This document shows positions 48,400 to 59,280 of a stretch of 64,000 nt of DNA, piece by piece. The stretch covers positions 19,652,350 to 19,716,349 of the forward strand of contig CM055608.1 in assembly GCA_029379385.1 (NCBI GenBank), read 5' to 3'. This DNA comes from Quillaja saponaria (lineage: Eukaryota; Streptophyta; Magnoliopsida; Fabales; Quillajaceae). The first letter of the stretch is position 1. Every line of letters starts with the position of its first letter. A program made the position numbers and the translations under genes. Under the pieces are notes generated by a model, which saw nothing but the letters and a program-made list of their open reading frames with translations, made no database searches and was not told where the DNA came from.

Positions 48400-50683
48400 T
48401 TCAAAATATAGGTTATTTTGGTAGATATGTTGTTATGGATTGTTGTTTGATGTGTAATACTTTTTTACTCATGATTCAAAGACACGCATTTATGATGTTG
48501 AAATTAATTTTATCTAATAAGTAATTATAATGATATTATATCAAATTTTATACTTTATTTTCATATTTTTGTTTAGTCTGTTTTATAAGTCTATGTAACA
48601 TTAATGCATGTATGAGATTATGTTTGCTAAATCTCTAGAATTCTGTGTTTTATTTTAATCCATTTGTCATTAATTTTAATAAACTGAAGAGCATTTAAAA
48701 TTTACTAACCTAATTCAGTTGTGCTTTTAGAAATAAACATGTTGAATGGACAAACTAAGAAGGAAGTTCTTGATGCCCAATAAAACCAAGATTTATTTTG
48801 ATGTGGCTGATGGAGTTGTCTTTAAGCAGGTACCGTTACTATCCTTTATCTAGGAATTAGGGAGACTATGATAATTTTAAGATTCACTAAACTCATATTT
48901 TCTTATAATTTTCTAATAAAAATGATAAACCTATTATAATGAAGATAAATTTCATAACTAATGAATGGCAGTGAACTGGTTAATCAATCACTTTTATGCT
49001 TAACAAAACCATAGAAACCTGAAAAAATATATTAGTCAGAAGACAAATTGCAAGTTGTTTTCTTACATGATAATTAAGTCCCATGTTGTAAATTAAAGTT
49101 TATCACCAGGCTATCATTTCACAAGCCATTTTCTTCAAGAAAATGATAACAGTTTCCTGTAATGTGTATTTGATAGAAACACAAGTATATAATATACTTG
49201 TTGGGTTCTTCCAAATAATTTCATGCATCATTCTTATGAATAAGAAGAAGTACATTAGTTACCTCTTTTTATTTATTGAATGTGTCATTAGTATATAATT
49301 TGTTTGATTTTAAATTTTAATTAATCCTGATGAAAATCATCCATTAAGGTATTTAATGCATTCTATCATAATCCTTTTCTGTTTCCTTATATATATAGGT
49401 TCTATTGGTAGATATGTCGTTATCTTTTGATTACATTTATTTTATAAGACCTTTTAATTCTTTTGTACAATCATAATAAGCAATGAAGAAGCATATCGTT
49501 CATACTCTTAGTCCCACATGGTTTTCTAGCACTCGATGCTCCATGCTTATAAGTTTGTCATTAGTTTTAAGCTGCACGATCACAACACCGTTCTCTTAAA
49601 TATAAATTTTGTAAACTAAGTTATTTGTCACGAGAAACCTGGTGATGTACTTCATCTCTTTTTGTTTATTGATTTGTCTTTTTGTGTTTCTGTTATCTTG
49701 ATCATGCACTCTTTTATATTCTTATTTTCAACTAAAAGTCTATATAAAATTTTTGGTGCATATTTTATGTCCATGGTGTATCAAAAAGAAGAAAAGGGTG
49801 AGAATTATACATATTGTAAAGTGCATGCTATAAAAGGAGGAGAATGAGGTACAAATTGACAAGAAAGAAAACAAAGAAGTGAGAAGTGCAATTTTAATGC
49901 CTCCATAATTATGAAATGAGATGAAAATAATTTGAGATTTGTTAAAAGACATTGTTCCTTATTCATTTTTGTATGTTGTTTTTACTGTTATTGGTAGTAT
50001 GCTTGATTTTCACTGATAGATTATTATACCCACTATCGATTCATTGTGTTGTTATAAAATGTACAACAACTTTTTGATCCGAGGGAGTTTCAATTTTTGT
50101 ATGTTAGATGTGTTTCAATGGCTAGAATGCTAAGGTCTTAAAAGGATAAACTTTCCATCTTTTATATGACAATGTATATTATATGACCAGTTTGTCGTTT
50201 TTAGAATTTTACATACTTATATAAGACGTGTATGAGAGTGAAGAAATTACACCGTAATAGAAAAGTATGTACCGAGAATAACTTGACAAGATGGCCGGTT
50301 AATTGATAGGATGGCCATTTAATTGGTCACTCATATTTTAATGTTTCATTAAATACTCTTCACCAGTTAATTTGATAATGCATGGTAATGGCCATCCGTT
50401 AATCTATATTTCAATATTGTCAACACTTGCCAACTTCATTGAAATGTTCTTTGCTGGCTTCTTCATTCGTATAAGTACATTAGAGGTCCAAATCAATTTA
50501 ATGTTTATTAATTATATATTATGATTTTTGACATAAAAATTACCTAGGACAATGTTATTGGAATTAGGAGTGGAGCTGATTTTCTTTTTCTTTTCTTTGA
50601 TTATAAGAAGGCTTGACTCCAGTTAGCCATAGTGAAGTTCATATTTCAAGACTTTTAAGATTTGTAATACCTACACAATGAGC
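48400..50683. other. AT-rich spacer, partly duplicated around the copia insertion
   Basis: The sequence that the copia element interrupted (about 43497-43608 plus 48400-48460, including TATTTAATACATTCTAT and GGTAGATATGTTGTTAT) recurs in diverged form at about 49287-49440 (TATTTAATGCATTCTAT, GGTAGATATGTCGTTAT). A short readable plus-strand stretch near 48730-48770 (MLNGQTKKEVLDAQ) is not recognised. No gene is supported. Confidence 0.5.
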
Positions 50684-51000
50684 ACTACAAGAAAATCAAC
50701 TATTATCGATCAAATTTTATTAACCAACCTTAGTTGCTCAGTAAAATTCCACAATACTAACCGACTTAACAACAAAACAACCCAAACTTAGTATTATCAA
50801 GATATGGACCAACTGTGGGTCGATAAATTAGTCAGTATTATAGTGGGAATTGTTTTTTTTTTTTTTTTTTTTGTGGGAGGAGTACTAACTAACCAAAATT
50901 TGTCAGTAGTATTTTTTTTTAACTTTATCGACAAACTTAGGAGAGTCGGTAAAAAAAAAAAGTGTTTAAAAGGAATCAAGCTTATTTAAAATAAAAGTAT
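50684..51000 (+). mobile_element. CACTA-type transposon end (truncated)
   Basis: Begins CACTACAAGAAAATCAAC, the standard CACTA (En/Spm) terminal sequence. It is followed by subterminal-style repeats in both orientations (GTCGATAAATTAGTCAG near 50818, TTTATCGACAAACTTAG near 50923). No opposite terminus (TTCTTGTAGTG) is found in the window, so only one end is supported and the right limit is approximate. Confidence 0.5.
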
Positions 51001-53215
51001 GTAAAATAATATATGGATGTGAGTTTTAGGATTTACTAACATTCTCGCACAAGCTCTTGCGTATGTTTATATTCTATTTATTTATTTATGGTAAATAATG
51101 TAAAGTTCTTTTATTATACTAACATCCTCATATGTGCTATCGAGTGTGATTATTATTATTATTTTTATTAACTTAGGATAAACACTGTAAATTTTTTTTT
51201 AATTATATTAACATTGTCACAAGGGCTCTTAGGCACTCTCAGGCCCATCTTCAACCACAAGCCCAACCAGCCTGTTGTGTCAAAAAATAAAAAGTAAAAA
51301 ACAACATTGTCTTATAAAGTTTCTTGACGTCCTGAGTTCAATTCCGAGATCCATTTAGTCAAATTCGACTCAAAAATATATGTTTTGGTATGGTATGTTT
51401 TCTTAAATATATAATTCATCATTTTATGTCTCCCTGAACTTACTACTCTTGGCTTCTCAAGAGATATCTAAGAGATGTCGAGTTGAATGCTCAAATGAAT
51501 GCAATAAAGAACATTACATGTGTGAAAGTTAGAGAGAGAAAAAGAAAAAGAAATCCCAAGCATTTGTTAGTAATATTCACATTTCAAAATTTGAATTTAG
51601 TGTATGAATGTGTGCTTTATAAGCTACATCAACTATATTAAAACCTATATAAGGAAACTATTAATTTTGTGTTTATATTATGTGAATGTGTGGTGTACAA
51701 GCTAAATCAACTATATTACAACCTAAATCAAGGCTAGAAATAAGGAAATTGACTAAACTGACTAAGTAGGAAAACTTTATATAAGGAAACTATTCAACTA
51801 TTCCAATGAGAAGAAGTTCAATAAGCTCTAATAATTGTCAAAAATGCATTGTTTGAAGTGAAACAACCATGGCATGGAGTGAAACAATGTCTAAAGCAAC
51901 CCTTAAAATGCAATGATTCAAGACATATGATGAATTGTCTTTACAAGAAATTATTGAACCTATGGTTGATAATTGGGATATTCAATAGCCAATTATGCAT
52001 AATACAATCAAAATAGAAGCATCAGAATCAATACAAGTCTAGGTTGTGAAAAGCTTCCATTAGAAGACACTACATCTCCTTTGAATGTCAATCATATTGA
52101 ATTTGTCATACCATTGGAGTTTCAAGTACTTGAAATTCTTGACAAAATTTTTCTCGTCAGTTCTTTGCCGGCACTACTGAAGACCTTGTTATAAAATGTT
52201 ACTCTTGAGATTCTCATTCTCTTTTATTTCAAAACTCAAGATTGAGTTTTTTTTTTTTTTTCCAACCAAGGGAGAATGATGGAGAACGAAGTAATAGAAT
52301 TTTGGATGTATAATTTAATTATATTTAAATTATTTAATATTAGAATTGAGAATAAAATTAGTAGTACTTTAGTATAATTAAGAGTAATTTGTTTGGTTTT
52401 TATTAGGAATCTAGATTTTATCTTTATGTTATTAGGGTTTCTTTTTTATTAGGACCTAGGTATTTATCTTTTATGTTATTACAGTTTTCTAGGGAGTTTA
52501 TATAATGACCCTAATACTACATTGTAACGAAGCTTTAAAGAATGAATTAATTATTGTCTTTGGATTGTCCCTTCGATTATATTATCAGTTGGTCATGCAT
52601 CAAAAAGATTTTCAAAATTGGCAATCCACGAAACAAGTAAGTAACATCATTCTCATGCATCATTTAAGGAATTTTCTGGAATAGAGATAAGAAATAGCTA
52701 GGATTTGTTATGCTTCACTAGTACACATAACATGCACAGGGTTGTGTAAAATAACATTGTATGTAACAAGGAAACTGTCTACATTAGGACAACTTAGAAA
52801 TCATGATACTTTAGTGATAAACAAATTGATAGTGGAAAATGAGTTGCAAATTCTTTGTACTTCTCACCTTCTTTTTCTTGTAATAATAGGAACAAAACAC
52901 AATCTCACAATAAAGAAATTAGAAATATGACTGCTAGAGTTGGGGGTGGCTATTCATCTTCTTTCATGCAGAAAGTTAGTTAGAAAGAAGTAAAAATGTT
53001 CAAGGGTTAAAAGTTCTTCGCTGAAGTTCAACTATCACTTCAGATACTACATGTCTCTTTTTCCTCAAACTTTATTAATTTCAATCATTTTTATTTTGCA
53101 ACTCTTAGAAGGTCTTCATTTGTGTATGAGCTTTGTACATCAGCTATACCAAAGTGGTATATCTTAAAAGAATACTGGAACAAAAATTAAAATTAAAGGT
53201 GAAATTCATACTCAC

Positions 53216-55667
53216 TTTTGCTTATTTTCGTAATCAAACCTTCAACAGTCGTAACAAGTCCCCCTAATGTGCCACTGGCAAGCTCCAAATCAAGGTCTGA
53301 AACTTTCACACTTGTTGTATCAGACTAATTAAATGAGAATAACCTTTTGTCAGTTCATGTCTAATAATTCAACATAAAATGAATGCAACAATAATAAATG
53401 AAAAATGTAAGACTGCAATATACCAAAATTCCATTAAAACTGCATGCAGTCATCACAATTGTCATAAAAAAGTAATTTTACTCCAATAAAATTTATAATT
53501 CTCCAGAGCTTATGTCTAGTCATCTTTAAATTTTATATATGGAATCATATTCTGAAGTTGGAACCTCTTATACATCCTTCTTTTTTTATTTTCTCTATAA
53601 GTAATGATTGTATTAAAAGAAAAATGGTCATATCTTTGTATGCAAGATGGTCTGACTCACGTCACCAATGGAAAAAAAAGCAAAAACTACAAATTATAAT
53701 TTAATCAATCTAAAAAATCTACAAGTGATCCAATGGAGTGAAACGGTAAATAGACATCCATTGGAACTACATATGTAAAATCCATCTAAAAAATTAGTTT
53801 TGAGGGAAAAAATAAGTGAAGTGTTTGAGAAGATGTGCTTTTTGGTGATTTAGAGAGTATGGTTAGAATATAATGCAAGGACTTTCCGTGATCATCATCT
53901 TTTGTGGCATCATCTTTGAGATAAGATTGTCTTTTTTGCTTCTCTTCAGTGTTCTGCTTCAAAAACTTTTCACTGTATTCTTTTAATAGATATGCGATGT
54001 GATTGGCGAGTTTATTTTTTAAGCTTGCATTTTTATTTATCATTTTTATTTTTAATTAAGAGCACTTCTTATCCTCTATTACACCCTTTTCTTTCTTAAT
54101 AAATTTTTTTCTCTATAAAAAAAGAAAAAAAAAAAAAGGTTCTCTTTGGTCTTCAATTCTCCAAATGATACCTTCTAATTATTGAAGATGAGACTGTATA
54201 TCTTTGAGAGAAAGAGAAACATCATCCTACAAATTTCATTATGACAGTGAAAAGCTGAGATGAAACCAAGGAATTGAAGGCATCAAATATCCACAATTAT
54301 GGAGGGGTTATTTCCCAATTTTATGATAACAACAGAAAGTTGAGATGAAACCAACGAATTGAAGACATTAAACATCCACAATTATAGAAGGGTTATTGTC
54401 GAGAAGTATTATGGCTGGGGAATAATTATAGAAAATTTTCTAATATAACTCACAAGATTAATTTAGTAAAAATGAAGTTGTCAGCTAAGAATGAAATAGG
54501 GAATTGATATACTCCAAATAATTAAAATTTTGAGACTAAAAAAAATTTAGACAATAAACCAATTACAAGGCACTCTTGGCAACAATATTGAGAATTTTAG
54601 TAGCCTTGGATTTGTGAACGATAGTTCTTGAAAAAAAAAAATTTATTCTCTGTTACCATTCTATAATGAAGGCATAATAATTATAAATAAAATTTATGGT
54701 TGAACATAAATGTTGACAAAATCAATAGGCAGAGGTAAACTAATATTGTGTGAGCTCCTAAATGGTATACAGTGTTCTGCAAACCAAACTCATCGGGCAA
54801 ACTAAAAAATAATAGATTATTTGAATGCTAAGCGCACATACCCAAGTTAGAAGCCTACATGATGAATGTGTCTTCTTTAAAGCATTGGCAGGCTACATCA
54901 ACTAAAAAGATACCAATGTGTGGTTATACACTTTACCAAAAACCAAACAATCACATCAATATCTTATTAAATCACATAACCTTCAAGTAACGATTTTCAT
55001 TCACTCACAAATTATATATAATCTTATACTGAAGGTACTAAATATCATAATTTATGTTTTGGGGAATTTTATGATTTGGTTGTTCTTTTGTTGCCCTCAA
55101 ATTTTACGTTTGTGAAGTCGCTTATAATTTATTGTTTATGTTCTTTTTGAGAATGTTGAGGATAGCTTTTGATGGAATTTTCAGGTGGTTATGGACCTAC
55201 ATATTGTTGTTTAAGGAATGAGTTTGAGGCCGAGTTGGCGATAGTCAAGTCATTTTAGGATGCTCCTTGGTGTTTAGGTGGAGACCCACAAATTTATTAT
55301 TAAAGTGCGTGCATAAATCTTTTTCACTCTACATCTGTATATATGAATTATGGTTGAAATTTTAAACCTAGTCAGTCTTAATCAACTACAGGTATACTAT
55401 AAAGTTCCTCCAGAAAGGGAAACCAACCTTTATTACATCACGACTTAGATCATTGACATGCTTCACATAGAGTGTAATCCTTTTTCTTTTTTTAGGAATT
55501 TGACCACTAGGTTTCAACTATAAAAGAATCATTAAAACAAAATTTCTATCCCATATCTAATAATGTGAAAAGTACACATAATAAATTATCACATACCTCA
55601 GAGTTGCGGTAACCACAAGCATCATATATGGATACCATGACAACTACATCTTCAAATTAAGGAATAT
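53216..55667 (-). pseudogene. ZPR1 pseudogene (exons 11-13 only)
   Basis: Minus-strand exon copies: 55597-55667 (exon 11), 55428-55517 (exon 12), 53216-53324 (exon 13). Exon 11 has lost its 3' splice site (CAG changed to CAT), has a TAA stop at 55657-55659 where the gene has Tyr, and one zinc-ligand Cys (C327 of the gene) is Tyr. Exon 12 is open but carries several radical changes. Exon 13 is open. There are no exons 1-10 or 14-16 and no promoter, so it cannot make ZPR1. In exon 13 this copy keeps ELASGTLGG, the usual plant form, where the gene has ELGSGTLGG. Confidence 0.92.
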
Positions 55668-56340
55668 ATGCATGCTCTTAAGCTCAACTAATACATATAA
55701 CACAAATGCTGCAAAAAAGTTATATACTAAGAACATACTGTTTTATATTAATATATTCCTTATAACCTTGCTAATACTAAATATGAATGGTTCTAACACA
55801 AAGAATTTTTGACTTTGTAGATTAAATCAAAACAACATTTTGTTATGCACTGAATTGCAGGGTAATATTTAAGGAAAATGCATTACATTTTTTTTCCTTT
55901 ATATTTACTAAAACCACACTAGATTTTAAAATTTAGAAAAATTATCACTCTCTTATAATATAAAACATTAAAGGTGCTACAAGATAATTATGAAAAAATA
56001 CTATAAAATTATATTTTTATCTTAAAAGTTACTAAGTCCTATTTTTAAAATTTTCTTTTGGAATGAATTCTAAATACATACTTTTTGTAAAATATTTTTT
56101 TTCTACTTTGTAGTTTCTTCTTGATATTAATAAATTATGTTAATCTTATTTGTTTCATTTAATATTTTTTTTAATAAAATAAGAAAGAAAGTAGAAATAA
56201 GTTTGAATATTAAAAAAAAAAAAAAGTGAATATTTCTTTAATTTTTATGGAAAATATAAATCTATATGAAATAAAAAAAAGATTTAAATTCAAGCACTTA
56301 AAAAAAAAAGAAGGCAATTGATTTATTTAAATTGCCATTA

Positions 56341-56402
56341 GATCTTACCTCAAGTGGTTAAGACAAATAGAACTATGAGGTCTCAGGTTCAAGTCTCCCC
56401 AA
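56341..56402 (+). mobile_element. tRNA-like SINE head
   Basis: An A-box-like TTACCTCAAGTGGTTAAGAC is followed about 25 bp later by a B-box-like CAGGTTCAAGTCTCCCC. The matching place in source block 2 (about 33975-34010) keeps the A-box half (TTAGCTCAACTAGTTG) but has lost the B-box part. The duplicate therefore preserves the fuller version. Confidence 0.5.
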
Positions 56403-57215
56403 TTTATAAGTATCACTAAAATTCAATAAGTCATATCATAACTTTATAAGATAAATAAGTCACTTTTAATATTTATATTCCAAATAATTTACCACTTCAA
56501 CCTATTGTAATTATTAGTTTTAAAATTTATGTTACTTAAGTAGAACTAAAAAAGCACATATCATAAATTTTGCAAAGTAATAAATTTTATGATATCATTA
56601 ATCTTTAATTAAGCAATCAAAATTTATAACATAAAAAATTATTTTCATGAGTAAATTTTACATAAATAAATTGTCTATTTTCTATTCAAGTATTTGAACT
56701 TACCGTTTAAACTCATATTTATATTTATAATATATAATATAATTGATGGTTAAGAATTAGGATAATATGGTGTTTAAAAATATATTATGTCATGTCACAT
56801 ACTAATTCTCTCACATCTCTTTAAGTTAATTATATAAAGTATAATTTTTCTACTTTTTCAATCTAATTTCTATAACATCGTTTCTTCCATTTTGTTACAT
56901 AGAGTTTTTTATGTTTTTCTTCAATTTTTTCTCATTTTTCACAATTTTGTTTAGTATTTTTTAAAATATTTTTCTTAAGTAAAAAGTTCTTAATTTACTC
57001 TCACTCTCTATACTTTACAAAAAATAATATACCTTATATGTACATGAATAAACCTAATTTAATTTGTCTTTATTTTTAAATAAAAATGACTTAACTTAAA
57101 CAAAGAAAATATCAAAACTTATATAATGATTAATTTTTTGAATAATTTATCCATTGCTTATTAGAGCTACCGATTTTAAATCTATATTTTAATCAAGTTA
57201 GCAATTATATTGATA

Positions 57216-58511
57216 TCAAATTTCAAAAAAATAAAAAATTGTTGATATAGAAAATATATATGCATATTCAAAATTAGAGGTCACTCCTCTTAATACCAAT
57301 TGATTAGTTTTTAAGGATAAGGCTCTAACATGATATTAGAGCAAGATTCCAAGCCAATCAGTAAAGTTTCTTTCCCAAGAATCCAATTGCAAACGAAGCA
57401 CAATCTGTAAGGAAAAAGTCAAGAAACACATGTTGTTATGCCTACAAATACAATTGTTGAATCATTGGGAGTTTGATGTGCATTTCCAACTATGGTAATT
57501 GAAATAAGAACTGGAAGGGGAATTGGTAGGGAAGGAGGCAGAATCAAAGGCATAACATATTTTGGTGGTGTACAAGTTGAAAGAGTAAAAGTAAAGAGAT
57601 CTAACACAACAATAAAGATTCAACCACTTTAAGCTAGTTAAGCATTAACTAACAACACTACAGACAATTCAACTCTAGCACCTCATTCATGAAGTCTTTA
57701 AGATTATGGTTTTTGTTTTTGCTGAACACAATGCAATTAAAGAGATTTATGTAATACTGGCTGAACACATTGTAATTTTTTAATTTTTGTATTGGATTGA
57801 AAATGTTATTGATTTATATATTGGAAACATGCATTGTTGGCCTTGTATTGAATGTTGGGATTTCATGAATATAATGTATGGTTTTTGACTTTGCATTGTA
57901 CAACTTTAATCTACTACTCAATATTTTTATTGTGTTTTTTATTTAATTTTTAGCTATTGTATGGCTTCACAATGCTTTAGCATGCTTAGTTCCCAAATCA
58001 ATGAAAGCATTCAAAAAAAAAAAAAAAAAAAAAAAAAACATAAACTAAACTATCTTTCATTTATAAAGTGCTAACTTACAAATTGCAGAAACCAACAATG
58101 AAAACAATAAGTTGCACATCACAAAATATACTTGAACAACAAATCAACAATGATGAACTACATAAATCATGAATATATGAGCAAGACAGATAAAGCTAGC
58201 CTAAAACCTAATAGATCTAACCAAAAACTGAAAAATAGCAATTTAGAAGAAGACAATGAAAACATCCATATAGAGTTAGAAAACAACTTAATGTGGTCAT
58301 TCTCTTCCACCATTCAACATTTCCTTCCAACTAAAAAATTATCTTCTTCTGCTATGTTATGAAATGTCTCCCATGCTCAGAAATTTCTTCATCGATTATG
58401 CAAAATACAAAAATTGCAACAAAATTTAATCTAAAATCACACAAGTTATAAAAATAATAAGCACTCAATAGTCATTAACTATTAAAAGAGGGAAAATATT
58501 TTAAGACAATT
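57216..58511. other. Spacer with a poly(A)-ended retroposed piece
   Basis: A decayed ACATGATATTAGAGC at about 57328 resembles an LTR end plus tRNA-Met primer site. From about 57640 the plus strand looks like an mRNA 3' part and ends in a run of about 27 A (58013-58039), consistent with a reverse-transcribed transcript or LINE tail. No protein is recognised. Confidence 0.4.
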
Positions 58512-58519
58512 ATAAATAA

Positions 58520-59271
58520 GACTTAATTACACTTATAGTCCTCATAATCACTTTCAAAATTCACTTTAGTCATCACAGTTTAAAAAGTTAAATGTCATCC
58601 TTATATTTACGAAAATCATACAATATGGTCTTTTCATTCATGTATCATCCATTTTAATTGGATGGAAGTTGACCTGGATTAACAGGCTCTTATTTGTTTT
58701 TTAACGCGGTATAACAAAACACAATACAACTCAACTCAACTGAACTAAGTGCTAAATTCCAAACTAGTTAGGGTTAGCTATATGAATCATTTTCTGCCAT
58801 TCACATCAATCTAAGACGTCATTTTTAATAATGCTTAGAGCACCCATATCCCTCTCAATGACTACCTCCCATGTAAGTTTCAGTCTCCCTATACCATGTC
58901 TAGTACCTATCACTTGCACCAAGTCATATTTTTTAACTATAGCGTCCATTGGCCGATGTTGGATATGTCCAACCCAACGAAGCATAATATTCTCCTTTAA
59001 GATAACATCTATCAATGCCTATAACAAGTCTGTATGTTGCTAAGAACTCTCTCTAACATGCCTAAAAAAGGATCGTTATACAACGCTAGACGACACATGG
59101 GAGCCTGTTAGTCCCGGTCACCTTCTGTTCAATTAAAATAGACAATATATAATGGTAGGGACCATATTGTATAGTTTTTGTAAGTATAAGGATGACATTT
59201 TAACTTTTTAAACTAAAGGGATTAAATTGAATTCTTAGCAAAACTATAAGGACTATAAGTATAATTAAGCC
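58520..59271. mobile_element. Mutator-like non-autonomous element with long TIRs and 9-bp target duplication
   Basis: The left TIR (from 58520) reads GACTTAATTACACTTATAGT; the right end, reverse-complemented from 59271, reads GGCTTAATTATACTTATAGT. Pairing continues for roughly 170 bp, through AGTTTAAAAAGTTAAA, ACAATATGGTC and AACAGGCTC. The flanks TATAAATAA (58511-58519) and TATAAATGA (59272-59280) match at 8 of 9 positions. Long TIRs plus a 9-bp duplication define Mutator-like elements. There is no transposase; the core holds a LINE fragment. Confidence 0.85.
58740..59015 (-). pseudogene. LINE C-terminal fragment inside the Mutator-like element
   Basis: The minus strand encodes LRWVGHIQHRPMDA, VQVIGTRHGIGRLKLTW and ERDMGALSIIKNDVLD, then WQKMIHIANP. 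This is the C-terminal region of plant non-LTR retrotransposons (usual form LRWFGHVQRRP.DAPV, G...GRGRPK.TW). It is the same LINE group as the fragment in ZPR1 intron 14. The frame is open for 70 codons but truncated at both ends. Confidence 0.78.
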
Positions 59272-59280
59272 TATAAATGA

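Larger units (their letters stand above)
51255..57215. repeat. Segmental duplication copy of the ZPR1 region with an 8.9-kb internal deletion
   Basis: In order and direct orientation this repeats 20120-24510 and then 33427-34835; the junction is near 55800. It contains the right half and 3' LTR (52277-52602) of the intron-13 LTR element, copies of ZPR1 exons 13, 12 and 11, the LINE endonuclease fragment (about 55120-55300), and the AT-rich upstream flank. The missing source segment (24510-33427) held ZPR1 exons 10 to 1, the TRIM-like element and the promoter. The solo LTRs are absent from this copy because source block 2 stops before LTR B. Confidence 0.92.

Noticed and set aside
50684..51000. 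Complete CACTA transposon
   Set aside because: Only one terminus was found; no inverted partner or transposase occurs in the window.
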